DNA from: Luidia sarsii
Taxonomy: Eukaryota; Echinodermata; Asteroidea; Paxillosida; Luidiidae
NCBI GenBank assembly: GCA_949987565.1
Contig: OX465110.1
Span: 4,574,061 to 4,638,060 of the forward strand
Direction: 5' to 3'
DNA length: 64,000 bases
This document shows positions 1 to 50,764 of the stretch, piece by piece. Within the stretch, counting starts at the first letter, position 1, and each line of letters starts with the position of its first letter. The notes below the pieces were generated by a model. It had not been told where the DNA came from, made no database searches, and worked only from the letters and a program-made list of their open reading frames with translations. The position numbers and the translations under genes were made by a program.

Positions 1-185
1 TGTTGCAAACTGCTAACTGAGTAAAATTACCAAAATGTAAATCTTAAAAATTTAGTGGGCCTGACGTTTCAATCCTAACAGTATAAAATAAAGAGAAGTC
101 TTCATTCAGGTCAGATACTTTTATCATTCAACTTTATACTTTATTTTTAAAGTATATTTTTTGGTTTAATTGCATCGGTTCTTAC

Positions 186-16040
<15,855 letters not shown>

Positions 16041-17547
16041 CTTGACCGTAGTAGGGCGACGTCTCGGAACCCCGCTCTGTCGGTCTGGGACTGGGAGGTG
16101 ACTGGGACAGATTTCTGTCTGTAGGGATTCCGAAGGTGAAGATCTGTGCACCACGAAGTGAACGGCCCAGCTGTACTGTGGAGGCTTGAACGTCCAGAGT
16201 GCCTTCGGAGTCGACTCTGGCGTTTGGGTATGGCTATCAACGGAGGGGGGGGGACTCTACTCGGAGATCAGACGATGGATCATCATCGGGCGTGGACCGC
16301 CTCCTAAATCAGACGAGCCGGGACAGGTGGCGACAGTTGTTGAGGCTGGCCTGGGTGCAACCACCTGCTAGGGAGTGGGGGGGGGGGGAGGTTGTAGCTT
16401 GAGAGCTGTTTATAGGTCACCGCGCGATACCGCTCCCCGTGTTATTTCATTGGCGCACAGCCGACAGAATTCCAACGAATTCCCAAGGGGGTTGGTGCAT
16501 GCGTTCCACGCAGGTATACACGAGTCAACGAATGAGTTAATGAGCCCCACGCTAGACTAGGGAGTCTGCGGTCTTTTTTATGCAGTCTTGTTACAATCAG
16601 AATCTGAATATAAAAAGATAGAGTCAGGAAGGAACTCCAGCGACTCGCGGTTACACACCACAAGCTGATAATGGGAGTGGATGGCATCTCCGCTCGTTAC
16701 GCGCGGCCTTGGACGATTTAATTACCGGTAGTCAAGGCACGGGTAATCATTTCGGACATAAAACATCGTCCAAAAGCTGACCACTTGCGGCTGATAGTGA
16801 CCGCAGTAACCGGTTCTATGCCTGAATTGCGATATATATACGCCTATAACGAAAGTGCAGCAAATTATTAGGGTTTAAAACCCCCCTGTACGTATAGACT
16901 ACTCCTTCCTCCATGGTGATTGGTAAAGTAAATTAGACTTGAAGGTTTGCATGGAGGAAGTACTAAGTGGAAGTTTGCCGTCACACCATGTTCATGATGT
17001 AATCTCGTAAATTGACTCCTAAATTGACCCGTGTGAGTTTCACGGAGATCTGTGTCCAGTTTTACCGTGAAAATTAATGGCCTTCCAGGGCCACGGTACA
17101 TTTCTTTTTTTCTTACTGTTCGAAGCCACAGCTGTAACCCAAGGTCGTCTTCAACTCCTCCAAAACATTTCTGGGAGTGGTTGTTCCTTGAGGCTAAAGT
17201 TCCCCCCACACAAACTGTTGTGGTTTTCGCCTTGATATGGTCATCACGTTATATAACTAAACTATGTGTCTTACTCTTAGAAGTGGTGAAGTATTTATTG
17301 AAGAGTGATTTACCAAAATGTTCCAACCTTCTGGCAATGTCCGAAATGCAAAAAACTTAAAAAAATCACCAGGGGAAAGAGTATTATGGTAAAAGCATGG
17401 AGCTATAGCTCAATGGTGAAACCAAGGGTGGGAAAAAAAACCTATATCCACAATAGACCCATACAGACAACAGCCATTGGCCAACAGTTCTGCTATATTA
17501 AAATGAAGACGTCAGGACAGAACTAAATGGTTCATGTGGCAGTGTTT
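16041..17547. other. Intergenic: EGF-gene upstream region and end of TMEM67
   Basis: No gene seen. A G-run lies at 16379-16390, and TATA-like AT stretches near 16830. A degraded relative of the CATGCAAACCTTCAAG repeat lies at 16930-17000 on the minus strand. Promoter elements of the EGF gene presumably lie here but none is diagnostic. Confidence 0.5.
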
Positions 17548-17553
17548 TTTATT
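17548..17553 (-). promoter_or_regulatory. TMEM67: Probable polyadenylation signal for TMEM67
   Basis: On the minus strand this reads AATAAA, about 0.8 kb after the TMEM67 stop and before the next same-strand gene. I saw no closer canonical hexamer. If used, the 3' UTR would contain the foldback element at 17983-18190. Assignment is by position only. Confidence 0.45.
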
Positions 17554-17982
17554 ACTGAAAGTGAAAATCAGTAGGAAAGGTGAATTTATGTACAGCAAAA
17601 CGACTCACACAAAATCGCATATAATTCAATTACACGTTGAAAAATGTCATCATTCTCATCAATATTTACAAGGGAAAAGGTTTATGGAATGAACAGCTAT
17701 ATGTACATGTATATTAAAAGTCATTGGCATAAACAGGCATATCATTGAAGACAAATCAGGATTCTTTCACTTTAAGATTTTTTTTTTTTAATGTGACGAT
17801 CAAAGAAGAGAACACACCCAATTCAGAAGTGTCCTATATCACTTCTCACACATCACAACAAATTAATGGGCCTGCTATTTCATCCCTTGTAGCTCAGTGC
17901 TCCTTTCTCAAAGGCAGAACCACTACATCCCGGAAGTCACAAAGCAGATACTTGCACAGCGACCGTTTGTAGTGATTCATTA

Positions 17983-18190
17983 GGCCCTTTTCCAAAACCT
18001 GGCTTAGGCTCCGGCTCCTGGCTTTGTCTCTGTTATCCAAAAGCTGAAAACATTGGTTGGAGTTCTTTGTTGAAGTTGAAGCTTTGGATTCTTTGTCGAA
18101 ATGCAGTGTAACATTAAAACAACAAAGCCAAAAAAAAGAAAGAAAGACAAAGCCGGAGCCTGGGCCTAAGCCGGGTTTTGGAAAAAGGCT
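17983..18190. mobile_element. Foldback MITE in the presumed TMEM67 3' UTR
   Basis: Inverted ends GCCCTTTTCCAAAACCTGGC and a near complement, about 45 bp per arm. A related copy is at 53540-53763. It lies between the TMEM67 stop and the likely polyadenylation signal, so a transcript would carry the hairpin. Confidence 0.75.
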
Positions 18191-18359
18191 CTGTTCTTGT
18201 TAAAACAATATTTGTGACAACGGCACAGTTGGAACTGCAAAATGCCAGTGAAATGCTGATCTGTGCTAACATGAGATCAGTGGGTTTACACTCTCTTAGG
18301 GATGAGGGTCGGGGTTGGTGTCCTTAGTCCAGTGAAATATCCTCCTCGTGGGACCGGAC

Positions 18360-41325
<22,966 letters not shown>

Positions 41326-42101
41326 TTTTTATTGTTTATTTTCGTTTGTTTTTGCAACAGCTCCAGTAATGAGCAAAGCTACGACATTAAATTGTAGAGG
41401 GCGGTGTTTAAAGTTACCGGCATCCTTTTTTGGGGAGTCTACCAAAAGAGTAACGTATGCTGGTGCGATCCTCTGCCGAGTATGGATATGCATCAGGTAC
41501 TTACGTCACTGCAAAATATTCCGTATGAGTGATACACATGTACTATGTGTCTGCTTTGGCAACCCTAGGGTAGCAAAGTGGTAAACGGCAGAACTTAGTG
41601 GGCTTGACGTTGTTTGGAAGAAAAAAAAATGATTAGATGAGCAATAGGGCCTATATCAAAAAATCATAGCGACTCTGTATACTTTTTCTTTATCTTTTAT
41701 TTTTCCTAAATGCACAATTAAGGCACGATTTCGTTTTTGAAAGGTTGGGGGACGTATTAAGTCGTGAACCTCAAACACGACGGGTGGCGCTCTCACCTTC
41801 AACCCTTAAACTGATCAACTAATAGGTCGCGCCTCGATTATATAATAAATCGATGCAGCCACGAAATGTAGCGATGGATCATTTATAATTTATTGTAAAA
41901 TAAAACAAATCAGCAACTCAAAAATAATATGATTACTCATACACGTCAGAGACAAAGCCTGTTGATACGGTCATGTCCTTCATAATTATTCATAATTATT
42001 TCAGAAAGAACTAACGTAGAATGCATCAAATTTATCATGCTTTTCGCTGCAGACGACATTAACGCTGCGCTGGCGCTTGAGGGCGCTTGGCGGTGCTCAA
42101 G
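41326..42101. other. Intergenic: region upstream of TMEM67
   Basis: AT-rich, no ORF of note. No TATA box within 100 bp of the TMEM67 start. No X-box-like RFX site was recognised, although ciliary genes often carry one. Confidence 0.4.
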
Positions 42102-42585
42102 GGGTGCAGAACACTAAATAGAGCTCCCATTGAACACTGTACAAAAACACTCACTTTCAAAGCCAATTATCCCATGCCCAAAAGTCTCTCAGTTCTTGTA
42201 GCTATACTTAAAATTGTAGTTTGGACCTTCATCTCTCAGATTCTTTTCAATTTTAGTGCCCTTAGCCGATTAGATTTTTTGCTAATTACCCCCAGAAAAA
42301 AACACCCCCAAAATGTCTAGTCGTCCAAGCCGAATTTCTGCAAGGATTTTGAGATGGACCCCTCCACTTCCGCAGCCAAATAGGGCCACATTTAAAGCCA
42401 GATATGGTCCAAATTTCATACCAAATTGAAGAGTGAACCCCCAGGTTGTCTTAAGCTTCACTTGTTCTACAATGTATCAGTTAATTAGCCTCCAAAGACC
42501 CCTTATTAAAAAAAAGTTGTGGGTACACACTTTATGATAATCAGCTCGGCGGAGCCATCTTGGATGGATTTTGTGTGCTGCACCC
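42102..42585 (+). mobile_element. 484-bp terminal-inverted-repeat element, copy 1
   Basis: Starts GGGTGCAGAACAC and ends GTGTGCTGCACCC, a 12/13 inverted match. No coding capacity. By eye it matches 45240-45723 without a difference over the full 484 bp. It is flanked by CAAG on the left and TATA on the right. A nonautonomous DNA transposon (MITE) with 4-bp target duplication is the simplest class. Confidence 0.75.
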
Positions 42586-45239
42586 TATAAGGGGGCTAAA
42601 CTTTAGAGTTGGGTCACAAAATTGGGCTTAAAATGTGGCAGAGATGGTACTGATGCAACATGTGAAAATAAAATTGAAAAAAAGTATTGCGTTTGTCCGC
42701 AGTGATTGAAAATGTGATGGGTGGGGGCCCATGCCTTTGTGCACAGTCTGGCATGAGAAACCCCTGCATAACAATGTGTACACTATAGGGACAAGTCATA
42801 AGTTTCATCCAAATTCCCCCTTAATTAGTTGTTCTTGTGTCATAATTTTGATGTTACAGTAATCGCGACATTACAAACTGTGTAATTAATCAACAGGAGG
42901 GGGCACAGAGTGTCAAAGAGGTGTCAAAGAGGTGTCAAAATACAGGGGGCGGAGAGGGGGGGGGGAGGTTTTACTTTCCTCACATTATCAATTACCACAC
43001 ATTAATATTGAGTCTTATTTTGCAATTGACTTGGGTAAGGGAAATGCATGGGTCATCTTCACAACACTTTCTGACTCAAACTGACCACCCTGCCCCTTAA
43101 AGTGGTAAAAGGGGGGTCGGGAGTGGGCGGAGCTTGTTGGCTGCCATCACTGTAAGTTGACTTCTGGTTGATGTGGCATGACCTCTGGGCTCTTTCAACA
43201 GGTGGATGGTATTGCTGAGTCCCCTTGGGTTGCTAGGGAGATGTTGGGGAGGGGGTTGATGTTGGGTATTTTTGAAACTACATCTCACAGCCCTTAAAAT
43301 ACCTTCTAATTGCCCAAATTAGGGCAGGGATGCTTCCTGGCTGTGCGAGTGGGCCCGTTACTTGAAAACAAGCATTTCCAACTTGTTATTATTATAATTA
43401 AATTTGCACATAATGGCAAAAATACTACAAAAGGGGACAGTGTTCTTGCTACATGATCAGAATTACTTTATGAACCTGAATATACCACTCATTGCATCAA
43501 TTGCCTAATTATGGACAGAGGTTGACGAGCATTTACAAGATGCGAAAGTCTTAGCTCAAAACGACACATTGCAACCATTTGGCACCTGATGAAGGAGGCA
43601 CGCCCTGTTCAAATCAACACCGAGACATGCCAGCTAGGCTGATACACTGGTAATTACATCCAATGAATCTTACAAATGAATGAGGTGAATTATGTTATGA
43701 TGCAGTACAAACTGCATAGGAGGACTGCAGGAATGTGACGCTGCTTCGCTTCGCTCGAAAGATGAAGTGATGACTCTGGTTGACGAGATCCACCGTATGA
43801 CTGTGAATTCTGTAGCCGAAACATCTGGACATGCAGACACAGCCAGTTAGTGGACCAGATCAACACAGAGCAAGTTATTGACTTGTTGACACAGAGCTCA
43901 GTGGAACTGTGTTCTAAAAAGCTGCACTTGAACATCAGCAGACACACCCTCGACGTGGTGGCACACTCCGAGTCCAAGAACCGGCTGAGGAGTGTAGACT
44001 TGGCCGTCTCAGACACACTGTCATGTGACGAGTACATTGTGAGAGCAAGATATGAGACTAATTAGGCATATCAGTGATAACGCTGTTCACGATAAATGTC
44101 TGTGCAGGTTGGTCTTTAATTAAATGGTTTCTACCAACACCTTGTCAACAAATGGGGGCAACAAATTTGCAGATATATCACCACGAGTAACACTTGCAAA
44201 GACATGGCAGAAAAAAGTAAGACAATCTAGGTTTAGGGATGGGTATATGATTTTAGGGGTTGGATCTGGATTAGGGTTAGGGTGAGGATTGGGGTAAGGG
44301 TTAGAGTCAGGGCAAGGGATAGGGCCAGTTAGGGTTAGGCCTAGGTTAGGGTCAGGGTTAGGGGTAGGGGTAGGGGTAGGGTTAGGGTTAGGGTTAGGGT
44401 TAGGGTTAGGGTTAGGGTTAGGGTTAGGGTTAGGGTTAGGGTTAGAGTTAGGGTTAGGGTTAGGCTTAGGGTTAGGCTTAGGGTTAGGGTTGGAGTTAGG
44501 GCTAGGATTAGGGTTTGCTTAAACTGCAGGTAGCAGGATTAAAAGCACTCTCACATACCACTGGATATAGCTCTGATATTCACAATTCCCCTGACTGCAT
44601 TTCTTCCCGGAAATGCTTGCAGTTTTGTGACACGAGAGAAATGGTCCATATTCACAGAAGTTGTGGCATAGGAGACTCACAATATTCCAGGGTACGTAGT
44701 ACTTCCTCTCCGTGTGATGTGAACCTTTTTATAAATACGCGGTGTTGGGCCGGTATTGCTGCTTCACGAGCAAACATTCGTCAGTCCGTATCCATCACCG
44801 TCGTACGTACACGTATCCATGCCAAACACTGGCAGGTTTTTAATTCTCGGTTTTGGTTTTTTTTTTCGGGGGGAGGGAGGGGCTGGCAGCTGCTCATTAT
44901 GGGATCCACGCTGTCACTGCTCCTGACATAATCCTCGTTATGACATTAGTCTCCCCCAGCAACTTAAAAACACCCCTCAAAAAACCCCAACCCCCCAAAA
45001 CAACAAACATGTTTCGTTTTACTATATAGTTGTATTGTATTATGCACTGTTTACATTATAAATGCCAATATTTTCTTAAGAACGGTGTTTTAATTAATAA
45101 AAACTCACTTCACCTCATGTAAATGTCTGAAAACACTCCTCTAAGTGAGGCTCTGTCCTTACTTTGACTCCACGGATCGTTTGTAAACAATCCTGCCATT
45201 TTTAAATCACCCTCCAAAATGGCCGCCATCCTTACTATA
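42586..45239. other. 2.65-kb noncoding segment between the identical 484-bp copies
   Basis: No recognisable coding region. It contains a G-run near 42957-42965, the interstitial telomeric tract and an unassigned 138-codon frame at 44515-44931 that begins in telomere-repeat sequence. Bordered by TATA at both ends. Confidence 0.5.
44270..44516 (+). repeat. Interstitial telomere-type (TTAGGG)n tract
   Basis: About 250 bp of TTAGGG units, pure in the core (about 44380-44445) and degenerate on both sides (GTTAGG, TTAGGC, GGGTAGG variants). TTAGGG is the telomere repeat of most deuterostomes. The tract lies inside the segment bracketed by the two 484-bp copies. Confidence 0.9.
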
Positions 45240-45723
45240 GGGTGCAGAACACTAAATAGAGCTCCCATTGAACACTGTACAAAAACACTCACTTTCAAAG
45301 CCAATTATCCCATGCCCAAAAGTCTCTCAGTTCTTGTAGCTATACTTAAAATTGTAGTTTGGACCTTCATCTCTCAGATTCTTTTCAATTTTAGTGCCCT
45401 TAGCCGATTAGATTTTTTGCTAATTACCCCCAGAAAAAAACACCCCCAAAATGTCTAGTCGTCCAAGCCGAATTTCTGCAAGGATTTTGAGATGGACCCC
45501 TCCACTTCCGCAGCCAAATAGGGCCACATTTAAAGCCAGATATGGTCCAAATTTCATACCAAATTGAAGAGTGAACCCCCAGGTTGTCTTAAGCTTCACT
45601 TGTTCTACAATGTATCAGTTAATTAGCCTCCAAAGACCCCTTATTAAAAAAAAGTTGTGGGTACACACTTTATGATAATCAGCTCGGCGGAGCCATCTTG
45701 GATGGATTTTGTGTGCTGCACCC
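45240..45723 (+). mobile_element. 484-bp terminal-inverted-repeat element, copy 2
   Basis: Same length, orientation and apparently identical sequence to 42102-42585. It is flanked by TATA on the left and CAAG on the right, the reverse of copy 1. Confidence 0.75.
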
Positions 45724-45726
45724 CAA

Positions 45727-45893
45727 GGGTGCAGAACACTAAATCGAGCTCTCATTGAACACTGTACAAAAACACTCGCTTTCAAAGCCAATTATCCCAC
45801 ACCCAAAAGTTTCTCAGTTCTTGTAGCTCAAAATTGTAGTTTGGGCCTTCATCTCTCAGATTCTTTTCATTTTTTGTGCCCTTAGCGAAGGGC
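45727..45893 (+). mobile_element. Diverged, truncated third copy of the 484-bp element
   Basis: Starts GGGTGCAGAACAC only three bases after copy 2 and follows its first ~170 bp with about 10 substitutions and a short deletion before losing similarity after CCCTTAGC. It is older than the identical pair. Confidence 0.7.
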
Positions 45894-46114
45894 GAAATTT
45901 TCATCCATCCTGATAATCATAGACACGTTTGACTCGTCCGTGTGTTCGTGGTATGTCGTTCTTTCATTCCTTTAGTTTAGGCATAAAATAGTTGGAAAAG
46001 GACGCATAATATAACTGTGGAATAATGGCTCCTGGCTCCAAAGTTAATTGTTACCTGGCACCGAGATAGACTGACACGCCGGACAGGACTAGCATCCTGT
46101 AACCCTATGTAACT

Positions 46115-46372
46115 AGGCCGCTTACGAAATGAAGGCTTAGGCTCGGGCTCAGGCTAAGGCTTCGTCTTCGTCTGACAAAATCTGAAAATCAAGCTTAGGT
46201 TGTGGTTTGATGCCGAATTTGAAGGTTTGTTGGCTTAATAGGTACAGCTAGGGCATTCACCAAGAAACTGGGGTCAAATGCTTGTCAGTTTTAGATGCCT
46301 GTGATATGAAAAAACGAGTAAGAAAAGTATGACCAAAGCCTAAGCCCGAGCCTAAGCCTTCATTTCGAATTT
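46115..46372. mobile_element. TTTACGAAAT-ended TIR element copy
   Basis: Ends TACGAAATGAAGGCTTAGGC and near complement. Other copies: 37892-38448 (interrupted by LINE sequence), 50376-50626, 53329-53785 (interrupted) and 57792-58034. Body motif AGTATTCACCAAGAAACTGG is shared by all, in either orientation. Confidence 0.7.
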
Positions 46373-46477
46373 CTAAAAGGGCATATGTGACCCGGCACAG
46401 CGACATGAGGAATATCCCACCAAAACACGTTTCGAGTAAACAACGCCTGAAGTCAAAGTATCTTCTCAATTCGATAA

Positions 46478-46503
46478 TTTTTTTTTTTTTTTTTTTTTTT
46501 TTT
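46478..46503. repeat. Poly-T run
   Basis: About 26 consecutive T. It is isolated in gene-poor sequence, with no adjacent retroelement recognised. Confidence 0.9.
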
Positions 46504-47921
46504 GTATTTTCGGAACGTTAATGTATTGGATGATATTATGTTCAAAGGATTTTTCCGAAATCCGTCTCTCAATGTTGAAAAAACGATGATTTCCGGGGAG
46601 TGTTTGTGTACTGTTTTCATGAAAATGTAAAGTTCCTGCCTTTTTGAATGTCCGCTTTCGAGGAGTTAGAATGGTGCTGCTATAATTATTGTGTCTAGTA
46701 CCAAATGAACGAGCGAAGTCCCCTTGTACTATTTACATCAAAGTTCACACGGAAATAATTTTAATATCATTTGAAAGCTAATGGTAGGCCTATACTCTTT
46801 CACATCATTCGAAAATCCCAAAATCTCAAAAGTGGGGGTTATTGTTCATTATGCTGTGCCGGGTCACATAATTATGTTGACACCACGTAAGAATGTTTGT
46901 AGGCGCTCGGCTGCACGGTCAAGTGCATTGACTTCACCTCAGCAAGTTCAAACGGTACGCTGCCTAAATTTGAGCCGGTTCATGCATGATGCTGTTCCAT
47001 GGTTGACGTCAGTGCAGATTTTACCCCGTGAATGGGCCACTGTGTTCCCTATGATACCCTACAGCCAGGACGCAGTAGTACACCACTGAGCCCGATGCTG
47101 GGTTTAATACAAAAGACGGGCCTCATTTTGATTAACGGTGATGACTTCAGTTGGGGGGGGGGGCGGGAGGTCAAAAGTCATGGCTTGGGCGCCCGCTATA
47201 TATCTCCAACCAAGGCTATCGAAATGCAGAGAGGGGGGAAATGAGTGAACGAGTAGAGAAAAGAAAGAAAAATACTGGAAAACCGCAGAGCTGAAACCAT
47301 CCAAGTTCAGAGCGGGGGTAGAGCGCGTGTGACTAACCCCGCAGTGGCAGTGCGCCTAGAGACAGAGGGACGGCGAGATGTGTGTGTCCCGGCCGGATGT
47401 ACGGCTGCCTCATGCATTAACTTTACCCTCTTCTTCTTCTTCTTCTTCTTCGTCTTCGTGTCCTTCTCGTTTGACAGCAAGCTGCTGGCTGTCAACAAAT
47501 CACGACGAGCCTCACGCCTCCTGAAAAAAGGGGTTCCTGTCTGGAGAATTGCTCTCTTCGAGGGTCGGCTTCCGTTCAGTTAGACCGAGGTGAGTTGTCC
47601 GCGATCGACACTGATGCGTGTGTGCATACACTATTGCGCGGACAGTTGGACCTTGCGCATGCGGTCACCAGACAGGGGAAAAGAGTACCGTTTAAGATGT
47701 GGTGTCGTACTGATCAGATTTCACAGCAATTGGTGTTCAAAGCAAAGTGCACGAAGGGATTTTTCTTTTTTTCTTTCCTTTTTTCGGAGTGCTACCCTTT
47801 GCTTTGCTCGAGCGTTATTTTCAACACTTGGTGGAATCTAGTTAGATGCAGGTTGCATCTGCCTATAAACATGTTCCCGCGCGCGCCAACCTTTAAAATT
47901 GCTTGCACTCCCCACTGTGTA

Positions 47922-48092
47922 AGACCTTTTTCACGTGACGTCATGCTGGACAGCCTTAAAATGGCAGCGCATAGTGCAAACATCAGTTGTACCATTATGG
48001 TTGTGCGTACACTTTCCGTAAAAAGCGGTCCAACGTGGCGGCAGAGCTTTTTTTTTTTTACGTGTATTGGTCACGTGGGTTAAAAAAGGTCT
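47922..48092. mobile_element. MITE with AGACCTTTTTCACGTGA ends
   Basis: Inverted ends AGACCTTTTTCACGTGA and TCACGTGGGTTAAAAAAGGTCT-like complement (gap of three bases), around a GC-rich 130-bp centre. No target duplication was identified. Confidence 0.6.
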
Positions 48093-49399
48093 ATAGTCAC
48101 ATTCACCGGGCACCAGTTAAAGCGCGGTCGCCAGCGAATGTGCCTTCGACCACTAGTCTTATTGGTGTTATGTGGCGAACTTGTTGCAGACAGCCTTACA
48201 AAAACAGAGCCTAGGGCAAAAATGACTTTCTTTAACGGATTCCGATGGCCATTTGAACTTCCAGGGTAAATCCAACAACTAACTTGTTGGTTTTACCCTA
48301 AAAGCATATCATGCGGGGAGATTTTATGCACTCATGCATAACATCAGTTTTGGGACCACCCATGTGAAAAGGTTTCGTGCACAATAGCGCGATTATAATA
48401 ATTCTGTCAGCTCATATCCATCGGCATACGTTCTTGCTAAAAATGATATTAAAATTGCAGCCTGTCACTCGTATAGGCCTACACACATGTACTGTACATG
48501 ACTGTATATCCCTATGACCTAAGCCAGTTACTTCTGTTCTATTCCAAAACACTCACTCATGATGATGGGGGCTTATTCGGTTTGACGTCTACCGCGCGGC
48601 ACGAGCAGAGGTCATTTGAGGTCATAATATTGATTATGTCGGGGTTTTCGCTGAACTTTACGCGGAAGGGGCAATTGTGCTTGATGCTCCAGCGATGAAA
48701 GCGGGGATTTCCGTGCCCCGTACTAACACATGCATTTCTACCCTGTTGGACTAATACTAATAGCCAAGTAGATTTGACAGGGGAAGACAATAAGAAAGGA
48801 ATGTTCCATACTGCCGCAGTGCAAGCTTACATGGGCCTAGAAATTGGGCAAAATCTCGTGTCCGAAACGGGCTTCCAGAGCTACTGCTATAGGGCTAATT
48901 GCCTTCGCATCTCCGTGTATTTCCAATAGGGGGAAGACCTAGAACTAGCTCTAGACGCCCGTTTCGGACACGGCCTAATTCTGGTCACCTAATGTTTTTC
49001 TTCAAAACCCGATGGCTTGATTAGTTGGGCTCATGTGGTGAATTTGCTCAAACTCTCTGATTACGGTTATTAAAGTGGTGCCCAGTGAATTGGACGGCCC
49101 AATTATATCACTTAGCAGAACGGCGTGAATCTCTGAAGTACAAGGAACTGTCAGGCCAGATATAATATTTGCACTAATGCGAGTTTAAACCAAGGTCAAT
49201 AGCAACGACAGCAAGGACGCGACCTTTTCAGAGTCCGAGGTCGTGATTGCGATGATAAAAAAACAACACATGCATGCATTGATTATTGCAGGAAGACCTC
49301 CCGCATTTGAACTCTGCTTTATAGCGCACGAACATCCCATCATGACACAGCTGTGTCATCTGCTGTGGGCCTATAGCCCTTGCGTGCAGCAGACGATAA

Positions 49400-49410
49400 T
49401 ATATAAAAGG
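49400..49410 (+). promoter_or_regulatory. TATA-box-like element upstream of SLC10 paralog A
   Basis: TATATAAAAGG is a near-consensus TATA box on the plus strand, 1.36 kb before the paralog A start codon. It could head a 5' UTR exon spliced to 50734. No initiator or transcript evidence is available, and such strings occur by chance in AT-rich DNA. Confidence 0.25.
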
Positions 49411-50375
49411 GGAGAAAATGTCGGTTGCCACTCTTGGCGCGACCACAGAGTGAGAGCACTATACCAGCTGTGTTAGAAATGTGGTCTTGGCCGGCGCGCT
49501 GTGGGGTCGACTTGGGGTTCATAATATATCCGTGTTATTCCAATTAGCAGAGCGCAATATTCCCGTAGACAGACACCCGACCGGCCGTGTGCGAAGTATA
49601 CTTTGGTAAGCATTATCGGTATCGTGTGACAGAAAGATAGGCTGCTATCGCCACTTTCACGTGTATCTTGTTTCTTCGTTGTTTGTGCAATAATAATAGG
49701 CCCGTGATGACGGCTGTATTGACAGCATTTAAACCTGTGTATGCATACCATTATCGATTCCATTTTTTTGTTAAACCATCCGGTGGTACATGGTAGGCAT
49801 ACACACAGTAGTGCATGCATTATGGAGTCAACTTTGCATAATAGTTCCACTCTCTCTTTACTGCCGATGTTGTCTGTTTTGTGGCTAGTATACAGTGTTC
49901 ATAGTTTGTTGCAGGATGACCGTGCGGTCGTAAGTATCACTAGAATGAAATAATAATTATTATCAACTTCCTTGAACATTTTGTTTGTACTGACAAAAAC
50001 GGGGCACAAAACAAAGGGGAAAAAATCTAGTCTGGCATCGAAAACTATGCTTTCATACAAAATTAATCTCTGCCCAGTTTTTGAAAATGAAATCGGAATG
50101 ACACATTCCCCCTCTTCCCAATAACGTCCAGATAAGGATCAGTCCATTATGAATTCAGGGTCCTCCACTCCCAATCTCGCTCATCGCTGGGCACGCTCCC
50201 CGTGCATGCATGGGAGACTGTGCGTAAAATGGATTAAAGCTATCGGATTATTATCTCTGCAGAGGGCTAGAGGAGAGGAGGGTTGGGTTGTTGTTTTGGC
50301 GCTGTGCACCGATGACAGTGGAGCTCGCGGCGAGACTGCCAGGCCAGTCTAGACTTGGGTTCAGTAAAGAATTAT

Positions 50376-50626
50376 GGCCTTTAGGGAATCCACGGATCAG
50401 GCCGGGACTCAGGCTTCGTCTCCGTCTGACAAAACCTGGAAATACGGATTGAGTGGTGTGTCGCCGAATTTGTCGGTTTGTTGGCCTGTTAAGTACAGAG
50501 TATTCACCAAGAAACTGGCGCTTGTTTCTAGATGCCTAGCTGTGACATGACATTTATAACGGGTAAGAGAAATATTGTGACCGAAGCCTAACCCCGAACC
50601 TAAGCCTTCATTTCGTAAACGGCCTA
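50376..50626. mobile_element. TTTACGAAAT-ended TIR element copy, just upstream of SLC10 paralog A
   Basis: Left end degraded, right end TTCATTTCGTAAACGGCC intact. It lies inside the putative 5' UTR intron, 107 nt before the proposed acceptor. Confidence 0.65.
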
Positions 50627-50732
50627 TGATTAAAGGTTAGGGGTGCCCCGTTGGAGTGACCGCATTGGAGCGAAAAATGAGATGGTCTCTCGCTGTTCTT
50701 TTTTTTTTCTTTTCGTGTGGGTGTGTGTATTC

Positions 50733-50750
50733 AGGGCGCACATGCGTTGA
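50733..50750 (+). promoter_or_regulatory. Likely 3' splice site in the 5' UTR, plus two-codon uORF
   Basis: A long T-rich tract (50697-50714) followed by ATTCAG ending at 50733 is a good 3' splice site. The leader after it contains ATG CGT TGA at 50742-50750, a minimal upstream ORF ending 14 nt before the main ATG. A candidate matching donor (GAG then GTGAGT) occurs near 47591, but many others are possible. Confidence 0.5.
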
Positions 50751-50764
50751 GGAGGCTGTTCGGG

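Larger units (their letters stand above)
45894..49399. other. Gene-poor interval upstream of SLC10 paralog A
   Basis: Contains the repeats listed separately and a TTC microsatellite at 47431-47452. Frames at 47329-47583 and 47595-48083 have no recognisable domains. A GAG|GTGAGT string near 47591 could end a noncoding first exon. Confidence 0.4.

Noticed and set aside
44515..44931. 138-codon plus-strand ORF
   Set aside because: Starts inside telomere-repeat sequence and shows no domain.
42102..45723. LTR retrotransposon interpretation of the identical 484-bp pair
   Set aside because: Not excluded, but the ends are GGGTGCAG/CTGCACCC. No primer-binding site, polypurine tract or gag/pol frame was seen, so it was not called as such.
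47595..48083. 162-codon plus-strand ORF
   Set aside because: Runs through a MITE and T-runs, has no domain and no splice context.
50717..50764. Upstream extension of SLC10 paralog A by 16 codons
   Set aside because: It would start at GTG and begin inside what looks like a splice acceptor. The first in-frame ATG is at 50765.
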